A stretch of DNA of 64,000 nucleotides, taken from the NCBI RefSeq assembly GCF_001939075.1, contig NZ_MPTA01000001.1, positions 186,001 to 250,000 on the forward strand. The letters are read 5' to 3'. Positions 47,573 through 57,183 of the stretch are shown piece after piece. Source of the stretch: Paenisporosarcina indica (GTDB lineage: Bacteria > Bacillota > Bacilli > Bacillales_A > Planococcaceae). How positions within the stretch are numbered: the stretch's first letter is position 1; each line of letters starts with the position of its first letter. Below the pieces are notes generated by a model. It was not told the origin of the DNA, did no database searches, and was given only the letters and a program-made list of their open reading frames with translations. The position numbers and the translations under genes were made by a program.

Positions 47573-48289
47573 ATGAACGAACGAATTTTAATCATAGAAG
47601 ACGAAGTAAATATCGCCCGTGTTCTTCAATTGGAGCTAGAGTTTGAAGGATATGTCACTGGCGTTGCTAATACTGGAACAGATGGCTTAATATCTTACCG
47701 TGAACAATCATGGGATTTGGTGTTACTCGATTTAATGTTACCAGGATTGTCAGGACTCGATGTTTTACGTCGCATTAGATCTGATGAAAATCATACACCT
47801 GTTATTTTATTGACCGCCAAAAATAGTGTGGAAGATAAAGTATCTGGTCTTGACTTAGGAGCAAATGATTACGTTACGAAACCTTTTCAAATGGAAGAAT
47901 TACTTGCTCGTATTCGAGCAAACTTGAGAATCAAAAAAAGTGATCACATTGTGAATGAAAAACAACATTCCTTAAGCCATGTTTTCAAGGAATTAACCCT
48001 TAACGAACAATCACGAGACGTAAATCGGAAAAAACGAAACATTGAATTGACACCTAGAGAATTTGATTTGTTACTTCATTTGATGAAACATCCAAACCAA
48101 GTTTTGTCACGTGAACAACTGATTGAATCGGTTTGGGGCTACGACTATTATGGGGATACCAATGTAGTAGACGTCTATATTCGTTATTTACGCAAGAAAA
48201 TTGATTATGGAGAAGCATCAAAGTATATCCAAACTGTCCGTGGAGTGGGCTATGTATTAAGGGAGCAAGCAGATGAAGTTAAAAAGTAA
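47573..48289 (+). CDS. OmpR-family response regulator
   Basis: Receiver domain with Asp 53 as phosphoacceptor (SWDLVLLDLMLPG), acidic pair ED at 9-11 and Lys in NDYVTKPFQ; then a winged-helix DNA-binding domain (ELTPREFDLLLHLMKHP, SVWGYDYYGDTNVVDVYIRYLRKKI). 238 residues, normal. AGGAGAA precedes the ATG. It overlaps the kinase gene by 17 nt. Likely regulates the PepSY genes downstream. Confidence 0.94.
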   Translation: MNERILIIEDEVNIARVLQLELEFEGYVTGVANTGTDGLISYREQSWDLVLLDLMLPGLSGLDVLRRIRSDENHTPVILLTAKNSVEDKVSGLDLGANDYVTKPFQMEELLARIRANLRIKKSDHIVNEKQHSLSHVFKELTLNEQSRDVNRKKRNIELTPREFDLLLHLMKHPNQVLSREQLIESVWGYDYYGDTNVVDVYIRYLRKKIDYGEASKYIQTVRGVGYVLREQADEVKK

Positions 48290-49625
48290 AATCCACCTCT
48301 ACTCCACCATTTTAATGTTATTGATATTATCCATTACGAATGTTGGCATTTATTTAATTTATAGCCAACTTGCCTATGAAACCGAGCTGCAACAATTACG
48401 AACAGAATCTGAAGGTTTGGTTTCAGCATTAAGTCAAATGAATGTGTCCACGAATCCTGCTACTGTCTTGCGGGCCTATTCACCTGCAAATGGTGGTGTT
48501 CGAATCGTTAATGATTCAGGTGAAATTGAAGTAGCAGTCAATACAACGGGGACAATCGCATCAGTTAAACTAGATGCGGTGACAAAAGAAACACATGAAG
48601 TTAAAACGATAAATGGCAGAAAAATGCTGATTATATCATTGCCAATCATTTCTCCATCCGGCACGATTTCACAATTACAAATTATCCAAGTACTAACTGA
48701 TATTGAAAATAATTTAAACGTATTAACGTTTATTTTAATTGGTGTTACGTTATTAGGGAGCATCCCAATTTTGATATCGAGTATCTTTCTTGGGAAAATC
48801 GTTACCCAACCGATACAGAAATTAATTGGGACAATGAAACATATTCAAGATAGTGGCAACTATGTACAAATTAAAACGATAAACAATGGAAAAGATGAAC
48901 TTGCTCAACTAGAAAAAACGTTTAATGACACAATGATTCTTCTTGAAAGCAATTATAAAAAACAAGAACAATTTGTATCGGATGCATCTCATGAATTAAA
49001 AACGCCATTAACCGTGATTGAAAGCTATGCAAGCCTTGTAAATCGACGAGAGATAAGTGATGTGAAAATAATTAATGAAGCTACTCAAGCGATTTTACAA
49101 GAATCCGTGAGAATGCGTGAAATGATTGAACAAATGCTTCAACTGGCCCGTTATGATAAAGAATTATCGTTCCAGCGGGAAGATACAGATTTACTAGTGT
49201 TAATTGATCAAACAATTCGCTCGATGAGACAAGCGTATCAAAGAGAGTTCCTACTAACCGTTGATACTAGTGGTAAAACATTGATATACAAAACGGATGA
49301 ACAAAAACTAAAACAACTTTTATTTATCTTCTTAGATAATGCACGCAAGTATAGTAATGAGGAAATTGAACTGGATGTAAAAGAAACGCAAAAATCGATA
49401 ATAATTACGATTAAAGACTGCGGAATCGGTATTCCAAAGGAGTCAATACCAAAAATTTTCGACCGATTTTATAGGGTTGATGAAGCGAGGAATCGTAAGA
49501 CGGGCGGTACGGGGTTAGGATTATCCCTTGCAAAAGAAATAGCAAAAGGTCTTGGCGTCCAAATGGAAATTGAAAGCATAGTGGAAGTAGGGACAATTGT
49601 TATCCTCGATTTACCTAAAAATTAG
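48273..49625 (+). CDS. Sensor histidine kinase (EnvZ/ArlS-like)
   Basis: Membrane kinase: helix 1 about 10-32, extracellular sensor about 33-147, helix 2 about 148-172, HAMP about 173-228, HisKA with phospho-His 240 (FVSDASHELKTPLTV), HATPase with N-box DNARKYS, G1 DCGIGIPKE and G2 GGTGLGLSLAKEI. 450 residues. Cognate of the overlapping regulator gene. The architecture resembles ArlS and PhoR-type kinases; the signal is unknown. Confidence 0.94.
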   Translation: MKLKSKIHLYSTILMLLILSITNVGIYLIYSQLAYETELQQLRTESEGLVSALSQMNVSTNPATVLRAYSPANGGVRIVNDSGEIEVAVNTTGTIASVKLDAVTKETHEVKTINGRKMLIISLPIISPSGTISQLQIIQVLTDIENNLNVLTFILIGVTLLGSIPILISSIFLGKIVTQPIQKLIGTMKHIQDSGNYVQIKTINNGKDELAQLEKTFNDTMILLESNYKKQEQFVSDASHELKTPLTVIESYASLVNRREISDVKIINEATQAILQESVRMREMIEQMLQLARYDKELSFQREDTDLLVLIDQTIRSMRQAYQREFLLTVDTSGKTLIYKTDEQKLKQLLFIFLDNARKYSNEEIELDVKETQKSIIITIKDCGIGIPKESIPKIFDRFYRVDEARNRKTGGTGLGLSLAKEIAKGLGVQMEIESIVEVGTIVILDLPKN

Positions 49626-49652
49626 AGTTGAATAAAGGAAGGTTGCGAACGT

Positions 49653-50393
49653 ATGACGATTTTTGGTAAGTCGTGGTTTCTTCCTCTCCTACTAACTTTC
49701 ATCTTACTAGTAGGAGGTGGAATTTTTATAATTAATTTGACAAAAACAGAAGGCGAGATTTCCCATGAAATCATGCGATCCCGTATTGAACAAATGTATG
49801 GGGGAAATGTTACGAACATCATTCAAAAAAATGGACAATATAAAGCCCTGCTAGAGCGTAATGATGGCAATTACGAGGTTTTGGCAGATAAATTAAATGG
49901 AGACATTATATCAATTGCGTTAGTGAAACAAGCTCAAAATCCAGATGTTCCCTTAAAGTCGCAAGATGAAATTATTGCGTACGTTACGAAAGAATACGAT
50001 GGTATACTCGAACGAATCGTCTTAAACAGCCAGTCAGAGCCACCGATGTATTCAGTAGAGATGTCTATAGATGAAACATTGATCACTCTCTCTATTGACG
50101 CAAATACAGGGATTGTACTGGATACAATTGAAAAACAAACGACCGCAGAACAAGCATTGCTTACGAAGGAACAAGCCATTATGAAAGCTAAAACACAATT
50201 AAATGGAAAAGTGGAATACATTGTTTATGAAGAGACGTCAGATGGTGGATATTATCTAATTGAAATCGAATCGGATGATGATCAAGAAGCCGTCATTCAA
50301 GTGCACGGTGTGTCAGGTGAAATTCTCAGCGTAACATGGGATGATCAAGATGATTCAGACGATGATCGTAATAATGATTCGGAAAATGATTGA
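49653..50393 (+). CDS. Membrane-anchored PepSY-like protein with acidic tail
   Basis: Membrane helix at about 8-28 followed by an extracellular part with PepSY-type repeats: SRIEQMYGGNVTNIIQKNGQYKALLE, SIDANTGIVLDT, then TKEQAIMKAKTQLNGKVEYIVYEE and VHGVSGEILSVTWDD. It ends in an Asp/Asn run. AAGGAAGG precedes ATG 49653. Same strand and 27 bp after the kinase gene, so probably the third gene of the operon. PepSY domains are thought to inhibit peptidases; a sensor-accessory role is an inference. Confidence 0.78.
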   Translation: MTIFGKSWFLPLLLTFILLVGGGIFIINLTKTEGEISHEIMRSRIEQMYGGNVTNIIQKNGQYKALLERNDGNYEVLADKLNGDIISIALVKQAQNPDVPLKSQDEIIAYVTKEYDGILERIVLNSQSEPPMYSVEMSIDETLITLSIDANTGIVLDTIEKQTTAEQALLTKEQAIMKAKTQLNGKVEYIVYEETSDGGYYLIEIESDDDQEAVIQVHGVSGEILSVTWDDQDDSDDDRNNDSEND

Positions 50394-50395
50394 AA

Positions 50396-50451
50396 TTCTC
50401 ATCAAATTCTCATAATACTCTCCGAGTTCTCTCATGTTGTTCAGTTAATAT
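50396..50451 (+). promoter_or_regulatory. Candidate operator/promoter with 11-bp-phased half-sites
   Basis: TTCTCAT at 50396 and 50407, CTCTCCG at 50418 and CTCTCAT at 50429 are spaced exactly 11 bp. A TAATAT -10 candidate lies at 50446-50451, so the last site sits in the -35 region. This is the layout expected for activation by an OmpR-family regulator. Confidence 0.6.
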
Positions 50452-50481
50452 GAAATTAACAACAAACAAGGAGGAAGTAAA

Positions 50482-51075
50482 ATGATGAATTTGAAAAACA
50501 AGTGGATGATTATCCCAATCATTACAGGTGTATTAGTTCTTGGTAGTATTGCACTCGTCGCAGGAGCCAATGAAAACATGTCAAAGGATAATGTCGCAAA
50601 TCAACAAAAAGACAAGTTGACGAATGAAGAAATATCTGAAAAAGCATTAGCAGTTGTCGATGGAACCGTGACAAAAGTAGAAATGGAGCAAAAATCACGT
50701 GGGTTCATTTATGAAGTGGAGATTCACAAAGATGGGATTGAATATGAACTGGATATGGATGCCTTCACTGGTGAAGTATTGAAAAGTGAACAGTCCAGTG
50801 ATGATGACAATGATGATTCTGTCAGTGAATCTGATTGGAGTAACGCTATAACTGATCCGAAAAACTTCAAAGTGTCGATGGATGAAGCAATCGAAATAGC
50901 CTTAAAACAAGCAAACGGTACGGTTGAAGAAGTAGAAATTGAAAAGGAACATTCTAAACTATACTACAAAATTGAAATTGTAGATGGTGGTAAAGAAGTA
51001 GATGTCTTAGTGGATACTGATTCAGGTAATGTATCTATAGAACAAGATGACGACGACAACAATGAGGATGATTAA
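50482..51075 (+). CDS. Secreted PepSY-domain protein with acidic tail
   Basis: Signal/anchor segment about 7-27, then two PepSY repeats: ISEKALAVVDGTVTKVEMEQKSRGFIYEVEIHKDGIEYELDMDAFTGEVL and MDEAIEIALKQANGTVEEVEIEKEHSKLYYKIEIVDGGKEVDVLVDTDSGNV, separated by an Asp/Ser linker and ending in an Asp/Asn/Glu tail. AAGGAGGAAG precedes the ATG. It has its own candidate operator and a terminator at the end, so is a separate unit from the kinase operon. Confidence 0.87.
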   Translation: MMNLKNKWMIIPIITGVLVLGSIALVAGANENMSKDNVANQQKDKLTNEEISEKALAVVDGTVTKVEMEQKSRGFIYEVEIHKDGIEYELDMDAFTGEVLKSEQSSDDDNDDSVSESDWSNAITDPKNFKVSMDEAIEIALKQANGTVEEVEIEKEHSKLYYKIEIVDGGKEVDVLVDTDSGNVSIEQDDDDNNEDD

Positions 51076-51077
51076 AT

Positions 51078-51119
51078 AAAAATCAGCGTCTCCATTCAGT
51101 TGGAGGACGCTGATTTTTT
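51078..51119. terminator. Bidirectional terminator
   Basis: AAATCAGCGTC-TCC / GGA-GACGCTGATTT. The plus-strand arm ends the PepSY gene; the same hairpin overlaps the last codons of the converging kinase gene. Confidence 0.88.
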
Positions 51120-52694
51120 GTGCTCTTTGGTGGGTAAATAAATCGAGACTTTCGTTCCGACATCTACCTTACTGGCAATCTTGATTGTCCCACCATGTTC
51201 ATGTATGATTTTTTCGGAGATCATCATTCCCAGTCCAGTACCCGAAGATTTTGTTGTGAAGAATGGCTCGAAAATTTGTTCGACCACTTCTTGCGTCATG
51301 CCAGTCCCATTATCCAGTATATGGATTCCTAATAAACCATCTTCTTCAATATTCGTGGTGATGTCAAGTGAGCCTCTTTCATCCAAAGCCTCAATGGAAT
51401 TCTTCAGGATGTTGATAAACACTTGCTTGATTTGGTTGGGTTCGCCAACGACGAAGGAATCTGGTGCACTAAAAGATTCCGTCAAGAGGATTCCCCGTAA
51501 ATTCAGTTCCGGGCTAAACAGGAGGACTACATCTTGCAACGTACTTTCCAAGTCAAACGCTTTTGCCGTGGATACATGAGGCTTCGAAAGAACCAAAAAT
51601 TCACTGATGATTAAATTAATCCGTTCAAGTTCCGACTCGATTAGTTTTGTATAAGTTTGGTAGGGATGTTGATCATCTTCATTCATCATTTGAATAAAAC
51701 CAGAAATAACGGTCATTGGATTTCGGATTTCATGTGCCACACCAGCTGCAATTTCACCTGCGAGTTTTAATTTATCTGATTGGATAATAAGTTTTTCTGC
51801 CTCTTTACGATATGAAATATCGCGTGTAATCAAAGACATGGCCACCATTTCACCGCTTTTATTAATAATGGGACTGAGCGTAAGTTGTGCGTCAAAAAAT
51901 CTGCCATCTTTTCTCATTTCTTTCGTTTCGATTGAATGAAAACTTTCACCTAGTAATATTTGTTCAAGGCGCTGATTAGCTTCTTCCGTATTATTCGGTG
52001 GCACAAGTGGGATTCTTTTCCCAATACATTCCTTACGATTCCATCCATAGATATCTTCAAAAGCGGGATTTATTTCAATGATACGTGAATTCAAGTCAAA
52101 TACTGCAATTCCGTCCTTGGCGTTTTCGAAGAATAAGTGTAAGTAGCCTTCTTTTGAATCAAGAGCTCGCTCTAGATTAAATTGCTGTTCGACCATTCGA
52201 TTCCATGCTTTCTGAATGAAAAGAGAATGCATAATGGCTGTTAAACACATCAAAAATAGTAAAAACAATATAACGTATAAGTCTGCAAATTCAATGGTTG
52301 ATTGATATCCATTAAAAAATCGAGTAAATAAGTAACTAATTTCAATCAGGGAAATAGGTAAAAGAATTAAACTTGGTATAATTGAATGGTATAATGAAGC
52401 CACAAAGACTGGGTAAATAAACAGCAAGATATGTATGTAGTAAGGTGATTCGAAATTGAAATAAAAGATAAAACCATTCAATCCGCCTAGAATTAATATC
52501 TGTAGACATCGATCGGGTATGGAAACTTTTTGGAGAATATATAAAACTAAGCAATAGACAATAGCTAAGTAAGGAATTGTTGATGTGAATTCAAATGGAA
52601 TAAATAAGGTAGACAAAGTATGAAAAAGTAAACCAATCGCAAATAAATGGAGAAATAATCGGTTTCGCTTTTGATTAATTAATGATTTTTCCAT
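51096..52694 (-). CDS. Sporulation-kinase-like sensor histidine kinase (PAS)
   Basis: N-terminal membrane domain with about six helices (residues 12-165), PAS domain about 185-300 (FFENAKDGIAVFDLNSRIIEINPAF), HisKA with His 321 (GVAHEIRNPMTVISGFIQMM) and HATPase ending GTGLGMMISEKIIHEHGGTI. The PAS-kinase core resembles KinA/KinE-type kinases feeding the Spo0 phosphorelay. No response regulator is adjacent, as usual for such kinases. 532 residues; ATG 52694 follows GAGGTGAA on the minus strand. Confidence 0.88.
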   Translation of the reverse strand: MEKSLINQKRNRLFLHLFAIGLLFHTLSTLFIPFEFTSTIPYLAIVYCLVLYILQKVSIPDRCLQILILGGLNGFIFYFNFESPYYIHILLFIYPVFVASLYHSIIPSLILLPISLIEISYLFTRFFNGYQSTIEFADLYVILFLLFLMCLTAIMHSLFIQKAWNRMVEQQFNLERALDSKEGYLHLFFENAKDGIAVFDLNSRIIEINPAFEDIYGWNRKECIGKRIPLVPPNNTEEANQRLEQILLGESFHSIETKEMRKDGRFFDAQLTLSPIINKSGEMVAMSLITRDISYRKEAEKLIIQSDKLKLAGEIAAGVAHEIRNPMTVISGFIQMMNEDDQHPYQTYTKLIESELERINLIISEFLVLSKPHVSTAKAFDLESTLQDVVLLFSPELNLRGILLTESFSAPDSFVVGEPNQIKQVFINILKNSIEALDERGSLDITTNIEEDGLLGIHILDNGTGMTQEVVEQIFEPFFTTKSSGTGLGMMISEKIIHEHGGTIKIASKVDVGTKVSIYLPTKEHKKSASSN

Positions 52695-52794
52695 TCTTCA
52701 CCTCATGTAGAAATACTTGTCTCTATATCATACATGATTTCCCGATGTGAGGACATGAAGAATTTGGTATGATGAATATATTGGGGGGATTTTG

Positions 52795-53850
52795 ATGACA
52801 AACACATTCAAAGAAAAAGAAACAGTGCAGTTACTTCAACGACTAGTAGAAATTCCAAGTCCTTCTGGATATACCAACGAAATCATGCAATTTATGGCAA
52901 CCATTTTAGACGACATACAAGTACCGTATATAAAAACAAACAAAGGTGCGTTAATTGCCACGATTGAAGGAAAAGATAAGTCTAATCATAGACTCCTGAC
53001 TGCTCATACGGACACTTTAGGGGCAATGGTAAAAGAAATAAAAGCAAGCGGTCGTTTGAAACTATCGATGATTGGTGGTTTCAACTGGAATTCGGTCGAG
53101 GGAGAATATTGTCACATACATACCGCTTCTGGTAAAAAAGTTCGTGGGACCATTCTGATGCATCAAACCACTGTCCATGTTTACAAAAATGCAGGATCGG
53201 CAGAACGCAACATTGAAAATATTGAAGTTCGATTAGATGAAAAAGTAATGAATGCGGATGACACGCTTAAACTTGGCATCGAGGTTGGTGATTTTGTATC
53301 ATTCGATCCAAGATTCGAACAAACGGAATCTGGCTTTATTAAATCACGTCATTTAGACGATAAGGCAAGTACAGCGTTATTATTGCGATTGCTTGCTTCA
53401 ATAAATGAAAATAATTTGATACTCCCGAACACTACTCATTTTTATATATCAAACAATGAAGAGATTGGCTACGGAGGGAATTCCAATATACCAGCGGAAG
53501 TCGTCGAGTATATTGCCGTAGATATGGGGGCAATCGGTGACGGACAAACTTCTGATGAATATACAGTGTCGATCTGCGCCAAAGATTCATCTGGACCATA
53601 TCACTATGAGTTGACGCGTAAACTAGTTGCGCTAGCAAAAGAACAGAACATAGACTATAAACTCGATATTTATCCATTTTATGGTTCAGATGCTTCCGCT
53701 GCAATTCGTGCAGGGTTTGATGTGAAGCATGCATTGTTTGGGCCAGGTATCGAGGCTTCTCACGCATTCGAGCGCACTCATATAGATTCACTAAAAAATA
53801 CGGCAGCACTACTAGAAGCGTACGTGCTCTCTCCAATGGAGACAAAATAG
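52795..53850 (+). CDS. M42 family metallopeptidase
   Basis: Zinc aminopeptidase/cellulase-type M42 protein. Metal ligands are seen in LLTAHTDTLGAM, RHLDDKASTALLLRLL, NNEEIGYGGN (catalytic Glu pair), VDMGAIG and the C-terminal EASHAFERTH. ATG 52795 is chosen because GGGGGG lies 7 nt before it; a TTG lies one codon upstream. 351 residues, family length. Confidence 0.9.
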   Translation: MTNTFKEKETVQLLQRLVEIPSPSGYTNEIMQFMATILDDIQVPYIKTNKGALIATIEGKDKSNHRLLTAHTDTLGAMVKEIKASGRLKLSMIGGFNWNSVEGEYCHIHTASGKKVRGTILMHQTTVHVYKNAGSAERNIENIEVRLDEKVMNADDTLKLGIEVGDFVSFDPRFEQTESGFIKSRHLDDKASTALLLRLLASINENNLILPNTTHFYISNNEEIGYGGNSNIPAEVVEYIAVDMGAIGDGQTSDEYTVSICAKDSSGPYHYELTRKLVALAKEQNIDYKLDIYPFYGSDASAAIRAGFDVKHALFGPGIEASHAFERTHIDSLKNTAALLEAYVLSPMETK

Positions 53851-53861
53851 GAGGAACAAAA

Positions 53862-55346
53862 ATGCAGTCAACTGACTTAATCAGTTGTTTGCCGGTAAAA
53901 GAAATTCACGGCAACCTTCCAAAAGAAGTATTTGATTTGGCAATTGATTCACGAAGTGTACAACCAGAAAGTGTTTTTATCTGCATTAAAGGTTATACCG
54001 TGGATGGACATGATTACGTTTTACAAGCAATTGAAAGTGGTGCAAAAATAATTGTTTCCGAAAAGTATCTTGAGTTGGACTATTCACGTGTTGCTTGCGT
54101 GATTGTTGATAATACAACGCGTGCAATCGGTTTACTTGCGTCCAAATTCTATGGGTACCCATCAAAAGACATGACCATGATTGGGATTACTGGAACAAAT
54201 GGGAAAACCAGTGTTAGCGGAATCTTACAAAACATGTTGCAAGGGTTAAATGTGAGGTCGGCATTGACAGGGACCATTGGATTTAACTTAAATGGAGTGC
54301 TTTATGACTCCGCGAATACAACAAGCGATGCACTTAATACACAACAGATGATTCATCGTGCCAAAAGCGAAGACTGTAAAACGATGATTATGGAAGTCTC
54401 ATCCCATGGATTGGTACTTGGCCGTTTAACGGGAGTGGAATTTGACATTGCGATTTTCACAAACTTGACGCATGATCATTTGGATTTCCACGGTACAATG
54501 GAACAATATGGTCAAGCGAAGGGCTTATTGTTTTCCCAATTGGGGCAAGACATGGAGCGGGCAAAACATGCCATCGTCAACGCAGATGATGCATGGTCTG
54601 AACGCTTGAAGGAAATGACGGGTTATCCTGTATGGACATACGCGATTCACAAAGATGCCCACTTCCAGGGTCTGAACATCCGACTTCAATCGGATTGCAC
54701 ACAATTTGAGATGAAAACGCCTGAAGGCAATTTTCCTGTACGCATGAACTTGCTGGGAGAATTTAATGTATACAACGCACTTGCTGCAACTGTGGCACTG
54801 TATACGCAGGGGTATTCTTTAAAAGAAATAATTGAACAACTTGAAAAAATCCCGCCAGTAAAAGGCCGCATGGAGAAGCTGGAAAGCGATTTACCAATTT
54901 CCATTTTTATTGATTATGCACATACACCTGACGCGATTGAAAAAGCGATTTCATCTGTGCTGCCTTACAAAACGAATCGACTGATTTTTTTAGTAGGAAC
55001 AGGTGGTAACCGTGATCGATCAAAACGTCCGGCAATGGCAGAAAAAGCATCGGTTGCTGATTATGTGATCTTGACGACAGATGATCCACGGGAAGAACCT
55101 TATGAGTCGATAGTAAGTGATCTAGAAAAAGGAATGCTTCATGGAAATTATGCATGTATTGGCGACCGTGAAGCGGCCGTCCGTCACGCAATTATGATTG
55201 CTGAACCTGGTGATATCATTATCTTTGCAGGCAAAGGACATGAAGATTATCAAATTATTGGACGCACAAAATATCCTCATAGTGACGGGGAAATTGCATT
55301 GTCAGCTGGTAAGTTGAAATTCCAAGATTCCACATCCCGCAAGTAA
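53862..55346 (+). CDS. murE: UDP-N-acetylmuramyl-tripeptide synthetase, stand-alone copy
   Basis: Mur ligase adding the third stem-peptide residue to UDP-MurNAc-L-Ala-D-Glu. N-terminal uridine domain (DSRSVQPESVFICIKGYTVDG), ATP loop GTNGKT (111-116), EVSSHGL, DYAHTPDA and GTGGNRDRSKRP. The substrate-selecting motif is DDPR (407-410), not DNPR (usual for meso-DAP enzymes) nor DNPA (S. aureus Lys enzyme); T. maritima MurE, which accepts lysine, has a similar motif as I recall. It lies outside any division/cell-wall cluster, 11 bp after the M42 gene. Confidence 0.9.
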   Translation: MQSTDLISCLPVKEIHGNLPKEVFDLAIDSRSVQPESVFICIKGYTVDGHDYVLQAIESGAKIIVSEKYLELDYSRVACVIVDNTTRAIGLLASKFYGYPSKDMTMIGITGTNGKTSVSGILQNMLQGLNVRSALTGTIGFNLNGVLYDSANTTSDALNTQQMIHRAKSEDCKTMIMEVSSHGLVLGRLTGVEFDIAIFTNLTHDHLDFHGTMEQYGQAKGLLFSQLGQDMERAKHAIVNADDAWSERLKEMTGYPVWTYAIHKDAHFQGLNIRLQSDCTQFEMKTPEGNFPVRMNLLGEFNVYNALAATVALYTQGYSLKEIIEQLEKIPPVKGRMEKLESDLPISIFIDYAHTPDAIEKAISSVLPYKTNRLIFLVGTGGNRDRSKRPAMAEKASVADYVILTTDDPREEPYESIVSDLEKGMLHGNYACIGDREAAVRHAIMIAEPGDIIIFAGKGHEDYQIIGRTKYPHSDGEIALSAGKLKFQDSTSRK

Positions 55347-55347
55347 C

Positions 55348-55380
55348 GAAGAACCGATCACGAAAGTTGATCGGTTCTTT
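55348..55380 (+). terminator. Terminator of murE
   Basis: AAGAACCGATCA / TGATCGGTTCTT with a 7-nt loop and TTTC tail. Confidence 0.85.
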
Positions 55381-55457
55381 CGACATCTAATGTACTTGTA
55401 TTTTAGTGGAAAAGTCCATATGATTGAAAAGGAAAAAAAGAAGGAGAATACCCATTC

Positions 55458-57032
55458 ATGACAAACCAAGTTCAAGACCAAATACAGGCAAGAAGAACAT
55501 TTGCTATCATTTCGCATCCCGATGCCGGTAAAACAACGATGACAGAAAAACTACTGTTTTTCGGTGGTGCCATTCGTGATGCGGGAACAGTAAAGGCTAA
55601 GAAAACCGGTAAATTTGCGACATCCGACTGGATGGAAATAGAAAAGCAACGTGGGATTTCTGTTACATCATCGGTTATGCAATTTGATTACAATGATTGC
55701 CGAATCAATATATTAGATACACCTGGTCACCAAGATTTCAGTGAAGATACGTACCGTACACTCATGGCAGTTGATAGTGCGGTGATGATTGTGGATGCAG
55801 CAAAAGGGATTGAAGCTCAAACAATAAAATTATTTAAGGTATGTCGATTACGTGGGATTCCAATCTTTACGTTTATCAATAAATTGGACCGTCAAGGGAA
55901 AGAACCTCTCGCATTGATGGAAGAATTAGAGGAAGTACTAGAAATTGAATCGTATGCAATGAACTGGCCAATTGGTATGGGGAAAGAGTTTTTAGGGATT
56001 TACGACCGCTTTAATCATCGTATTGAACAATTCCGTACCGAAGAACATGAACGTTTTTTACCTTTAGATGAAGATGGAGGGTTAGCTGTTGATCATTCAA
56101 TGAAACAAACTTCATATTATACACAAGCCTTAGATGATATTATGTTGTTGAATGAAGCAGGTAATGACTTTGATCATGAAAAATTGAAAAATGGTAAAAT
56201 GACGCCTGTATTCTTCGGAAGTGCTCTAACGAATTTTGGGGTTCAGACATTCCTGGATACTTATTTGCAATTTGCTCCAACACCACAACCACGTAAAACG
56301 GATGCAGATGTAGTAATTAATCCGGTATCAGAGGATTTTTCAGGCTTTATCTTCAAAATCCAGGCCAATATGAATCCAGCTCATCGTGATCGTATTGCTT
56401 TCGTTCGTATTGTATCAGGCAAATTTGAACGTGGAATGACTGTGACCCATTCTCGTACAGGTAAAACGTTTAAATTAACACAATCGACTCAATTTTTAGC
56501 CGATGACCGGGAAACAGTGGATGAAGCAGTAGCTGGGGATATTATTGGGTTACATGATACTGGAACCTACCAAATCGGTGATACGATTACCGGCGGGAAA
56601 AAAATCTTCAATTACGAAAAACTACCGCAATTCACACCTGAATTATTTGTCCGTGTAACAGCTAAGAATGTAATGAAATCTAAGCATTTCCACAAAGGGA
56701 TCATGCAATTAGTTCAAGAAGGTGCAATTCAATATTATAAAACCCTTCATACCGAGGATGTAATTTTAGGAGCGGTTGGTCAACTTCAATTTGAAGTATT
56801 CGAACATCGTATGAGAGCTGAATATAATGTCGAAGTAAGAATGGAACCTATCGGAAATAAAATTGCACGTTGGATTGTCAACCAAAGTGAAGTACAAGAA
56901 TCGATGTCGAGCCCTCGTAGTATGTTAGTACGCGATCGCTATGATCGATACGTATTTTTATTTGAAAATGATTTTGCGATGCGTTGGTTCCAAGATAAAA
57001 ATGACAGCATTGAATTATATAGCTTGTTGTAA
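55458..57032 (+). CDS. prfC: Peptide chain release factor 3
   Basis: Translational GTPase that recycles RF1/RF2 from the ribosome. G1 HPDAGKTT (20-27), G2 region [14 protein letters not shown]3 [13 protein letters not shown]4 NKLDR; then domain 2 and the C-terminal [14 protein letters not shown]. The signature [10 protein letters not shown] separates RF3 from EF-G. 524 residues. AAGGAGAA precedes the ATG. Followed by its own terminator. Confidence 0.96.
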   Translation: MTNQVQDQIQARRTFAIISHPDAGKTTMTEKLLFFGGAIRDAGTVKAKKTGKFATSDWMEIEKQRGISVTSSVMQFDYNDCRINILDTPGHQDFSEDTYRTLMAVDSAVMIVDAAKGIEAQTIKLFKVCRLRGIPIFTFINKLDRQGKEPLALMEELEEVLEIESYAMNWPIGMGKEFLGIYDRFNHRIEQFRTEEHERFLPLDEDGGLAVDHSMKQTSYYTQALDDIMLLNEAGNDFDHEKLKNGKMTPVFFGSALTNFGVQTFLDTYLQFAPTPQPRKTDADVVINPVSEDFSGFIFKIQANMNPAHRDRIAFVRIVSGKFERGMTVTHSRTGKTFKLTQSTQFLADDRETVDEAVAGDIIGLHDTGTYQIGDTITGGKKIFNYEKLPQFTPELFVRVTAKNVMKSKHFHKGIMQLVQEGAIQYYKTLHTEDVILGAVGQLQFEVFEHRMRAEYNVEVRMEPIGNKIARWIVNQSEVQESMSSPRSMLVRDRYDRYVFLFENDFAMRWFQDKNDSIELYSLL

Positions 57033-57036
57033 GGAA

Positions 57037-57064
57037 AAAAGCCTGTCATGTGACAGGCTTTTTC
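57037..57064 (+). terminator. Terminator of prfC
   Basis: AAAGCCTGTCA / TGACAGGCTTT with a short loop and T5. Confidence 0.9.
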
Positions 57065-57118
57065 TTATAGAAGATTGGCTATAATTGATTCAACAAGGAA
57101 AATTGGTTATGAGATATG

Positions 57119-57183
57119 TTTGAGCGTTAAGATACTCAATGTGAGCGATAAACATCCGATTTTGAGCGTTGAATTTTTCACAA
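57119..57183 (+). repeat. Three tandem 21-bp-period TGAGCG repeats
   Basis: TGAGCGTTAA at 57121, TGAGCGATAA at 57142 and TGAGCGTTGA at 57163 are spaced exactly 21 bp (two helical turns). They lie in the 290-bp gap upstream of the RND permease gene. Confidence 0.7.
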
